Below are positions 45,992 through 52,527 of a DNA stretch of 64,000 nt, piece after piece. Positions within the stretch are counted from its first letter, which is position 1; each line of letters begins with the position of its first letter. Below the pieces are notes generated by a model that searched no databases, was not told where the DNA came from, and saw nothing but the letters and a program-made list of their open reading frames with translations. Origin of the DNA: Pseudomonas rustica (lineage in GTDB: Bacteria; Pseudomonadota; Gammaproteobacteria; Pseudomonadales; Pseudomonadaceae); assembly GCF_018336155.1 (NCBI RefSeq), contig NZ_JAGYHF010000002.1, positions 62,001 to 126,000 on the forward strand, in the 5' to 3' direction. Position numbers and translations under genes: made by a program.

Positions 45992-46128
45992 GTTGATCGA
46001 TGCATAACCCTATCGGCGGACGCGAAAACCGCTGATTGATGCACACCCCTGTCGGCGGACGCGAAAACCGCTGATGGGTGCACAACCCAATCGGCGGACG
46101 CAAAACCGCCGACTGATGCACAACCCCT
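45992..46128. repeat. 39-bp direct tandem repeat, about 3.5 copies
   Basis: The core TCGGCGGACGC(G)AAAAC recurs at 46013, 46052 and 46091, a period of 39 bp, with linking sequence like GCTGAT-GATGCACAACCC between. The last unit runs into a REP arm. It follows the deaminase stop directly and precedes the PTS gene. No coding meaning is seen; the period is a multiple of three only by coincidence or because it once was coding. Confidence 0.9.
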
Positions 46129-46214
46129 GTAGGAGCTGCCGAAGGCTGCGATCTTTTGATTTTGATTCACAGAAAACAAGATCAAAAGATCGCAGCCTTC
46201 GGCAGCTCCTACAA
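46128..46214. repeat. REP inverted pair (GTAGGAGCTGCCG family)
   Basis: Perfect arms 'GTAGGAGCTGCCGAAGGCTG' and inverse, 20-30 bp apart, between the 39-bp tandem array and the PTS gene. Confidence 0.92.
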
Positions 46215-46245
46215 GGGCCAGCGAAATTACTGATGAGACCGAGCC

Positions 46246-48759
46246 ATGCACAACAACAATAAAGAGCTGACCCTCAGCGCCCCGCTCAGCGGCCCGGTGC
46301 TCACGCTCGCCAAAGTCCCGGACGCGGTGTTCGCCAGCGGCGCGATGGGTGACGGCATCGCCATCGACCCGATCAACGACACGCTGTACTCGCCGTGCGC
46401 CGGGGTAATCATCCACGTCGCGCGCACCGGCCACGCACTCACCGTACGTGCCGACAACGGCGCGGAAATCCTCCTGCATCTGGGCCTCGACACCGTGGAG
46501 TTGAACGGCGAGGGTTTCTCGATGCTGGTCAAGGAAGGTGTTCGCGTAACCAAGGGTCAGCCGTTGTTGCGCTACGACCTCGACAAGGTCGGCCAGCAAT
46601 GCAAAAGCCTCGTCAGCCTGTTGATCCTTACCAACAGTCAGGATTTCCAAGTACGCCCGATCACCCTCAAAGCAGTGAAAGTCGGCGAACCGTTACTCCA
46701 CATCGTTGCGCGTAACGGTTCGGCAGCGAGCGCCGAAGTCGTCGGTGGGCCTGAAGTTCAGGGTCATGTGTTGGTGGCGCATCGCGGCGGTTTGCATGCG
46801 CGCCCGGCAGCGCTGATTCGGCAGACCGCGCAAGGTTTCAAAAGCCAGTCGCAACTGCACTTCGCCGGTAAATCGGCGCCGTGCAACAGCCTGATCGGTT
46901 TGATGGGATTGGCGGTTGGCGAACAGGATGAAGTGCAGGTCAGCTGTCAGGGGCCGGATGCTGAGGCGGCGTTGCAAGCGCTGCTCACGGCGTTGGCCAC
47001 GGCATTGCCGGATGATCATCACGCGGCGGCACCGGTCAGTGTTGCCCCTCTTAAGCGCCCGGCCGAAGCCGGTGTGCTGCACGGAGTTTGCGCCGCGCCA
47101 GGTTTCGTCGGTGGGCCGCTGTTTCGCTTGAACGCGATCAGCTTGCCGGTGGACGCGGGCAATCACGATCCGCTGCAACAACAGCAAGTGCTTGAAGCTG
47201 CACTGATTCAGGTGCGCAGCGAAATCGACGGCACCCTTACCCAAGCGAAGAAGCACAAGAATGCCGATGAAGAAGCAATCTTCGCCGCGCATTTGGCACT
47301 GCTGGAAGACCCGGCGCTGCTCGACGCGGCACAGCAATCCATCGAACAAGGCACTGCGGCGACTCACGCCTGGAGCCAGTCGATCGATGTGCAGTGCGAA
47401 GTCCTGCAGCACACCGGCAGCGCGCTGCTGGCTGAGCGCGCCAACGATCTTCGCGACCTGAAACAACGCGTACTGCGTGCGTTGCTCGGTGAGGCGTGGA
47501 ATTACGATGTGCCAGCCGGTGCCATCGTCGCTGCGCATGAACTGACGCCTTCGGATCTGCTGCAACTCAGCGCCCAAGGTGTCGCCGGGTTGTGCATGGC
47601 CGAGGGTGGCGCGACATCGCACGTGGCGATTCTCGCTCGCGGCAAAGGTTTGCCATGCATGGTGGCGCTGGGTTCGGCATTGCTTGATCAGCCGCAAGGT
47701 CAATCGGTGGTGCTCGATGCCGATGGCGGTCGTCTGGAACTGACGCCAAACGCTGAGCGCTTGGCTGAAGTTCAACAGGCGCAAATTGATCGCCAGCAAC
47801 GTCGCGACGCGCAGCAGGCCAAAGCTCACTTGCCAGCAGAAACGCGAAATGGCGTGCACATCGAAGTCGTCGCCAACGTCGCCTCCAGCGCTGAAGCGGC
47901 AGATGCCTTTGCCAACGGCGCCGATGGTGTCGGACTGCTGCGCACCGAGTTTTTGTTCGTCGACCGGCAGACTGCTCCGGACGTGGAAGAGCAACGCAGC
48001 GCCTACCAAGCCGTGATCGATGCGATGGGCGACAAGTCGGTGATCATCCGCACCATCGACGTCGGCGGCGACAAGCAACTCGACTACCTGCCGCTGCCGA
48101 TCGAAGCCAACCCGGTGCTCGGTCTGCGCGGCATTCGTCTGGCTCAGGCCCGCCCGGAAATCCTCGATCAGCAACTGCGCGCGCTGCTGCAAGTCAGCCC
48201 GCTGCGTCGCTGCCGAATCCTGTTGCCGATGGTTACCGAAGTCGACGAACTGCTACACATCCGCCAACGCGTCGATGCGTTGTGCCTGGAGATGAACATC
48301 GCTCAGCGTCCAGAAATCGGCGTGATGATCGAAGTCCCCGCCGCCGCGCTACAAGCCGAACAACTCGCTGAACACGCCGACTTCCTCTCGATCGGCACCA
48401 ACGATTTGTCGCAATACACCCTGGCCATGGATCGCGATCACGCCGGTCTGGCCGCCCGCGTCGACGCCCTGCACCCGGCGCTGCTGCGCCTGATCGCCAT
48501 GACCTGCGAGGGTGCGGCGGTGCACAAGCGTTGGGTCGGCGTCTGCGGCGCCCTCGCCTCCGATCCGCTGGCCACGCCAGTGTTGATCGGTCTGGGCGTT
48601 ACCGAATTGTCGGTCAGCCCGGTGCAGATCGGTGAAATCAAGGATCGCGTGCGCCAGGTGCACGAAGCCGAGTGCCAGCGCCTCAGTCGCGACCTGCTCA
48701 AGTTGAGCAGCGCCGCCGCCGTGCGCCACGCCTGTCATCAACATTGGCCACTGCGCTAA
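46246..48759 (+). CDS. nagF: GlcNAc-type PTS multiphosphoryl protein: EIIA-HPr-enzyme I fusion
   Basis: An 837-residue fusion. EIIA (Glc family) spans about 1-155, with the active His78 in LLHLGLDTVEL and the supporting His63. HPr spans about 172-260, with His184 in GLHARPAAL. Enzyme I spans about 275-837, with the phospho-His in GGATSHVAILAR and the PEP-binding C-terminal barrel (RTIDVGGDKQ, LLRTEFLF, SIGTNDLSQYTLAMDR). It takes phosphate from PEP and passes it internally to the EIICB encoded next. Such a fusion makes the GlcNAc PTS self-sufficient. Confidence 0.96.
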   Translation: MHNNNKELTLSAPLSGPVLTLAKVPDAVFASGAMGDGIAIDPINDTLYSPCAGVIIHVARTGHALTVRADNGAEILLHLGLDTVELNGEGFSMLVKEGVRVTKGQPLLRYDLDKVGQQCKSLVSLLILTNSQDFQVRPITLKAVKVGEPLLHIVARNGSAASAEVVGGPEVQGHVLVAHRGGLHARPAALIRQTAQGFKSQSQLHFAGKSAPCNSLIGLMGLAVGEQDEVQVSCQGPDAEAALQALLTALATALPDDHHAAAPVSVAPLKRPAEAGVLHGVCAAPGFVGGPLFRLNAISLPVDAGNHDPLQQQQVLEAALIQVRSEIDGTLTQAKKHKNADEEAIFAAHLALLEDPALLDAAQQSIEQGTAATHAWSQSIDVQCEVLQHTGSALLAERANDLRDLKQRVLRALLGEAWNYDVPAGAIVAAHELTPSDLLQLSAQGVAGLCMAEGGATSHVAILARGKGLPCMVALGSALLDQPQGQSVVLDADGGRLELTPNAERLAEVQQAQIDRQQRRDAQQAKAHLPAETRNGVHIEVVANVASSAEAADAFANGADGVGLLRTEFLFVDRQTAPDVEEQRSAYQAVIDAMGDKSVIIRTIDVGGDKQLDYLPLPIEANPVLGLRGIRLAQARPEILDQQLRALLQVSPLRRCRILLPMVTEVDELLHIRQRVDALCLEMNIAQRPEIGVMIEVPAAALQAEQLAEHADFLSIGTNDLSQYTLAMDRDHAGLAARVDALHPALLRLIAMTCEGAAVHKRWVGVCGALASDPLATPVLIGLGVTELSVSPVQIGEIKDRVRQVHEAECQRLSRDLLKLSSAAAVRHACHQHWPLR

Positions 48760-48782
48760 CAAAAACAACAAGGACAAACGCC

Positions 48783-50495
48783 ATGTACCAACTCTTTATT
48801 GAAGGCCTGCAACGCCTCGGCCGCGCGCTGATGCTGCCGATCGCGATCCTGCCGATTGCCGGCCTGCTCCTGCGTCTGGGTGACACTGACCTGCTGAACA
48901 TCGCGATCATCCACGATGCCGGCCAAGTGATCTTCGCCAACCTGGCAATGATCTTCGCCATCGGCATCGCCGTCGGTTTCGCCAAGGACAACAACGGCAC
49001 CGCCGGCCTCGCCGGGGTGATCGGTTACCTGGTGATGATCTCCACGCTGAAGGTGCTCGATGCGAGCATCAACATGGGCATGCTCGCCGGCATCGTCAGC
49101 GGCCTGATGGCCGGCGCGCTGTACAACCGCTTCAAGGACATCAAGCTGCCGGAGTATCTGGCGTTCTTCGGTGGGCGACGGTTTGTGCCGATTGTCACCG
49201 GGTTCGCAGCGGTCGGTCTGGGCGTGGTGTTCGGCTACATCTGGCCGCCGATCCAGCACGGCATCAACGCCTTCGGCGCCTTGATGATGGAAAGCGGCAG
49301 CATCGGCGCGTTCGTGTTCGGTGTGTTCAACCGCCTGCTGATCGTCACCGGCCTGCACCACATCCTCAACAACATGGCGTGGTTCGTGTTCGGCAACTTC
49401 ACCGACCCGACTACCGGTGCGCTGGTAACCGGCGACCTGTCGCGCTACTTCGCTGGCGATCCGAAGGGCGGCCAGTTCATGACCGGCATGTTCCCGATGA
49501 TGATCTTCGGCCTGCCGGCGGCGTGTCTGGCGATGTACCGCAATGCGCTGCCGGAACGCCGCAAAGTCATGGGCGGGATTTTCCTGTCGATGGCGCTGAC
49601 CTCGTTTTTGACCGGGGTGACTGAGCCGATTGAATTCGCCTTTATGTTTTTGGCGCCGTTGCTGTATCTGCTGCATGCGCTGCTGACCGGGTTGTCGATG
49701 GCGATTACCAATGCCTTGAACATCCACTTGGGCTTCACCTTCTCCGGAGGCTTTATCGACATGATTCTCGGCTGGGGCAAGTCCACTAACGGGTGGCTAG
49801 TGTTCCCGGTCGGGTTGGCTTACGCGGTGATCTACTACTTCGTTTTTGATTTCTGCATTCGTCGTTTCAATCTGAAAACGCCGGGGCGTGAGGATGTGAC
49901 TGTTAGCGAAAAAGCCGTACTGACTGAAAACGAGCGCGCCAGTGCATACATCAAGGCGTTGGGCGGCGCTGAAAATCTGCTGACGGTTGGCGCCTGCACC
50001 ACGCGGTTGCGGCTGGAGATGGTTGATCGCAACAAGGCTTCGGATGCTGATCTGAAAGCGCTGGGTGCGATGGCGGTTGTGCGACCGGGTAAAGGTGGGA
50101 GTTTGCAGGTGGTGGTCGGGCCGATGGCGGACAGCATTGCGGATGAGATTCGTCTGGCGATGCCGGCGTTGGGGCGTGCTGTTTTGGTTGAAACCGCTGT
50201 TGTTGATGAGCCGAAAGTTGTAGCCGTTGCCGGTTCCGAGGCGCAGCAATGGCTGAACGCGTTGGGCGGTGGCGACAATGTGCTGCAACTGGATTGCATT
50301 GCGATGACACGGATTCGCCTGCAATTGGCGGATGGCAAGGCGTTGTCCGAGGCGCAGTTGAAGGATCTGGGTTGTCACGGTGTCAGCCAGTTGGATGGCG
50401 GGGTCTGGCATTTGCTGGTGGGGGATAAGGCGGCGAGTTTGAGCGGGGCGCTTGAAAGCCTGGTCAACCGAAGTGAGGTCAGCGCCAAGGTCTGA
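48783..50495 (+). CDS. nagE: GlcNAc-specific PTS EIICB component with a second EIIB-like domain
   Basis: A 570-residue protein. The EIIC membrane part spans about 1-370 (LMLPIAILPIAGLLLRLGD, FNRLLIVTGLHHILNNMAWFVFG, GVTEPIEFAFMFLAPLLYLLHALLTGLSM). A first EIIB (about 395-475) has a cysteine in LTVGACTTRLRLE. A second EIIB-like domain (about 495-565) follows, its cysteine in LQLDCIAMTRIRLQL. The usual NagE has one EIIB. It transports and phosphorylates GlcNAc. The ATG at 48783 is 23 bp after the fusion-protein gene. Confidence 0.95.
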   Translation: MYQLFIEGLQRLGRALMLPIAILPIAGLLLRLGDTDLLNIAIIHDAGQVIFANLAMIFAIGIAVGFAKDNNGTAGLAGVIGYLVMISTLKVLDASINMGMLAGIVSGLMAGALYNRFKDIKLPEYLAFFGGRRFVPIVTGFAAVGLGVVFGYIWPPIQHGINAFGALMMESGSIGAFVFGVFNRLLIVTGLHHILNNMAWFVFGNFTDPTTGALVTGDLSRYFAGDPKGGQFMTGMFPMMIFGLPAACLAMYRNALPERRKVMGGIFLSMALTSFLTGVTEPIEFAFMFLAPLLYLLHALLTGLSMAITNALNIHLGFTFSGGFIDMILGWGKSTNGWLVFPVGLAYAVIYYFVFDFCIRRFNLKTPGREDVTVSEKAVLTENERASAYIKALGGAENLLTVGACTTRLRLEMVDRNKASDADLKALGAMAVVRPGKGGSLQVVVGPMADSIADEIRLAMPALGRAVLVETAVVDEPKVVAVAGSEAQQWLNALGGGDNVLQLDCIAMTRIRLQLADGKALSEAQLKDLGCHGVSQLDGGVWHLLVGDKAASLSGALESLVNRSEVSAKV

Positions 50496-50511
50496 CCCTA
50501 CACATCACCCC

Positions 50512-50613
50512 TGTAGGAGCTGCCGCAGGCTGCGATCTTTTGATTTTGCTTTTTTACAATCATAAGCAAGAGCAAAAGATCGCAGCCTCGTTTCACTCGA
50601 CAGCTCCTACAGG
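50512..50613. repeat. REP inverted pair with an insertion in one arm
   Basis: The left arm is the standard GTAGGAGCTGCCGCAGGCTG. The right arm reads CGCAGCC then an extra CGTTTCACTCGA-like stretch before CAGCTCCTAC, so the palindrome is interrupted. Located 16 bp after nagE. Confidence 0.85.
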
Positions 50614-50641
50614 GAAGCTATCTATCCGAAGAATCAGGCCG

Positions 50642-50728
50642 TCATCGCTGGCAAGCCAGGCTCCCACAGGTTCTTCACTGTTCTCAAAATTGTGCACGAC
50701 CTTGTGGGAGCCAGCCTGCTGGCGATGA
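50642..50728. repeat. Inverted repeat, CATCGCTGGCAAGCCAGGCTCCCACA family
   Basis: Arms 'TCATCGCTGGCAAGCCAGGC' and 'GCCAGCCTGCTGGCGATGA' (with CTCCCACA / TGTGGGAG extensions) lie about 25 bp apart. This is another distinct REP subfamily, downstream of the DUF6124 gene. Confidence 0.9.
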
Positions 50729-50743
50729 ACGATGACGCGGTCG

Positions 50744-51106
50744 TCAGGTTTGTGGATCGACTCGATCCAGTGCGCGGTTTACTGCGAGCTCGGCGAGCAT
50801 GATGATTTGCTGGATGGCCAGTGCCGTGCTGCGTTGCAAGCCGCCGAGTTCGGTTGCGAAGTTGCTGGCCATGGCGTTTGCTGAGGCCAACGATTCACAG
50901 GCGTGGGCGAGCAGGCTTTCGGTGTCGACGCTGGGGTGGACGAGGAACATGGTGCTCGGTTGTCGGGGTTTGGCGGGTTCGGGGCTGAGGTAGAAATCGA
51001 GGGCGCGTTTGATGGCTTCGCGGTTTTTTGCCAAGTCTTCGGCGCGGATGGCGGCTTCGAGTGGGGTGGTGGTTTCGGGGGGTGGATCGGGGATCAGTTT
51101 GTCCAT
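50744..51106 (-). CDS. DUF6124-family Pseudomonas protein
   Basis: A 120-residue protein of a family multiplied in Pseudomonas genomes. It has a proline-rich N-terminus, then FLVHPSVDTESLLAHACESLASANAMASNFATELGGLQRSTALAIQQIIMLAELAVNRALD. The second half is helical; there is no signal or catalytic motif. The ATG at 51106 has AAGGA. The interest is in its leader (51107-51330). Function unknown. Confidence 0.82.
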   Translation of the reverse strand: MDKLIPDPPPETTTPLEAAIRAEDLAKNREAIKRALDFYLSPEPAKPRQPSTMFLVHPSVDTESLLAHACESLASANAMASNFATELGGLQRSTALAIQQIIMLAELAVNRALDRVDPQT

Positions 51107-51330
51107 CGAACAAGTCCTTTAAGTTTGCAGCCACTTGCTCCCGATCTCACTCGAAGAAGAGGTGGCAGCCATGTACGGAGTGAGATCACCGATAGAACCC
51201 CAAAACCGGCCGGACCGAAGTCCGCCCGCACATAGCCGCCATAAGGAATTGCTGACAGCGTTAGCTGGCCGCAATTATGGGGGCACTTGTCTGGGGATCC
51301 AAATCGGGTATCTCACCTCCCGGTCGCTGA
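51107..51330 (-). promoter_or_regulatory. Candidate structured leader of the DUF6124 gene with mutually exclusive pairing
   Basis: Three segments in the gene's sense direction: A (51307-51320), B (51177-51190), C (51143-51152). B pairs perfectly with C over 10 bp (plus strand GATCTCACTC / GAGTGAGATC). B can instead pair with A over 13 bp with two single-base bulges. The two pairings exclude each other, as in attenuators and riboswitches. Two short reading frames lie in it: 51186-51242 (18 codons) and 51119-51172 (17 codons). The TAA of the second overlaps the ribosome site of the DUF6124 gene. Confidence 0.5.
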
Positions 51331-51437
51331 ATTGGCAGCGACAGGCAAAGACTAGAGAGCGCGCGTCCGACGGACAACCTGAAAACCTTGTGGGAAGGTT
51401 CTGCTATTTCTACACATATCTAAACAGACCAAAGCAA

Positions 51438-51699
51438 ACCCTCACCCTAGCCCTCTCCCAGAGGGAGAGGGGACTGACCGGGGTGTTTGGTAAATGTACG
51501 CCGACGTGAAATACCGAGTCGAATTCAGATCCTGAAACAGATCAAAAGCCCCTCACTCCCGCCTCCCCCAGAGGGAGAGGGGACTGACCGAGGTGTTTGG
51601 TGGATCTACGCTGACGTGAAATACCGAGTCGAATTCAGATCCTGAAAAGCCCACAAATCGGCTCCCTCTCCCCCGGGAGAGGGCTGGGGTGAGGGGCGA
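51438..51699. repeat. Two direct about 100-bp repeat units and a third palindrome (CTCTCCC/GACTGACC family)
   Basis: The units begin with CCTCAC...CCAGAGGGAGAGGGGACTGACC (core at 51461 and 51571, offset exactly 110 bp). They continue through GGTGTTTGG, a GTACGCCGACG / CTACGCTGACG variant and ACCGAGTCGAATTCAGATCC. A third, inverted palindrome with only the CTCTCCC part lies at 51661-51699. A related full unit is at 40063-40156 in the opposite orientation. Confidence 0.9.
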
Positions 51700-51779
51700 A
51701 TCCACTTCAAAACCAAAGCCGATCGCGCAGTGCTCCTCACCACTCAATAGGCCGAGTGTCAGCTCGCCTGCTCTTGATC

Positions 51780-52030
51780 TTGATACACAGGCCCCGTCGG
51801 CAGGCTGAGTGGAGGGATTTATCCGGGGGTGGGAGCGCAGCGACCGTTTGGCGCAGCCAAATGCATCGAGAGGAGGTGCAGCGAAGCAAACCGGAGGCGA
51901 TGCGCCCGGATGGATCCCGGAGCGAAGGAACCCCGAGCCTTAGCGAGTGGGCCGAACGTTGGGGCAAGCCTTTTGGGTTACCTTTTCGGCGTTTGGAAAA
52001 GGTGACCCGCCGTAAGGGCGGAACCCTAAG
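51780..52030. repeat. Long Pseudomonas-type intergenic repeat (GGGATTTATCCGGGGGTGGGAGCGCAGCG type)
   Basis: A roughly 250-bp GC-rich stretch containing AAAGGTGACCCGCCGTAAGG near its end and AGGGATTTATCCGGGGGTGG near its beginning. I recognise the wording from repeated intergenic segments in Pseudomonas genomes, so the open frames through it are not credible genes. Only one copy is present in this window; repeat status is from memory of the genus. Confidence 0.55.
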
Positions 52031-52096
52031 AAGCCGTGACCACAGCAATGGATATGTACTCAGTCAGTCAGAACATCATTGCCTGAGCCGACGCCT

Positions 52097-52124
52097 TCGC
52101 GAGCAAGCCCGCTCCCACATTGGA
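52097..52124. repeat. REP half-site (CGCGAGCAAGCCCGCTCCCACA)
   Basis: A single copy of the arm seen as inverted pairs at 8538-8606, 38098-38171 and 59850-59940. Confidence 0.85.
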
Positions 52125-52156
52125 ACCCCATCGCGTAAAAAATCGGGGGCAACAAA

Positions 52157-52188
52157 AAACCCGCAGACAGTCACTCATCTGCGGGTTT
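52157..52188 (-). terminator. Rho-independent terminator after the YqfO-like gene
   Basis: An 11-bp perfect stem AAACCCGCAGA / TCTGCGGGTTT with a 10-nt loop. On the minus strand it is followed by TTT beyond the stem, 23 bp after the stop of the 52211-52522 gene. It closes the purL-side transcription unit. Confidence 0.9.
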
Positions 52189-52210
52189 CCTGTTTCAGCA
52201 GCAAGGAAGA

Positions 52211-52522
52211 TCAGAAATCTTCCAGCCGCCACACCTCATAAGCCGGTGTCTCGTAGGGATGACTAAGCTTCAAAGCAGCCACAACAGCAACAATCAACTC
52301 ATCCACCACCACAAGCTCAACCTTCCATTCCTCAACCCGCTCAACCTGCCCCGCCTCGCCAATAAACGGCTGACTCCCGTCCAACGGTCGAAACTGGCCC
52401 AGACCAAGCACCTGCCAGGCACAGTGGTCATAGTCACCGATCCGCCCACCACCCGCAGCGAACACAGCCCCTTTGACCACCTCGACATGACTGTCAGGAA
52501 CAAAAAACGCCAGCTTATACAC
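52211..52522 (-). CDS. NIF3/YqfO-like small protein
   Basis: A 103-residue protein matching the CutA-like insert domain of YqfO/NIF3 proteins (MYKLAFFVPDSHVEVVKGAVFAAGGGRIGDYDHCAWQ, GRPLDGSQPF-type region, LKLSHPYETPAYEVWRL). As a stand-alone domain it is probably a small trimeric protein; no activity can be read. It starts 5 bp after the purL stop on the same strand, so it is likely co-transcribed with purL. Confidence 0.85.
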   Translation of the reverse strand: MYKLAFFVPDSHVEVVKGAVFAAGGGRIGDYDHCAWQVLGLGQFRPLDGSQPFIGEAGQVERVEEWKVELVVVDELIVAVVAALKLSHPYETPAYEVWRLEDF

Positions 52523-52527
52523 GACGA

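Larger units (their letters stand above)
51331..52210. other. Repeat-rich non-coding stretch between the DUF6124 leader and the YqfO-like gene
   Basis: Contains two long direct repeat units (51438-51536, 51549-51646), a further CTCTCCC palindrome (51661-51699), a widespread Pseudomonas-type repeat (about 51780-52030), a REP half-site (52097-52124) and a terminator (52157-52188). I see no gene with a credible start. Confidence 0.7.

Noticed and set aside
45664..46650. Minus-strand frame with FASADRGVHQSAV repeats
   Set aside because: It reads the 39-bp tandem repeat in a frame that stays open because 39 is divisible by three; it is antisense to known genes at both ends.
46693..48192. Long antisense frame opposite the PTS fusion gene
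   Set aside because: Composition is that of a GC-driven shadow frame; the PTS domains on the plus strand explain the sequence.
51135..51509. 124-codon plus-strand frame covering the DUF6124 leader
   Set aside because: Overlaps the paired segments, crosses two repeat units and ends in one; no domain. The leader explanation fits better.
51737..52048. 103-codon frame on the minus strand in the 51.7-52.0 kb repeat
   Set aside because: It reads through a widespread intergenic repeat, has low-complexity Arg/Ser/Leu composition and no good start.
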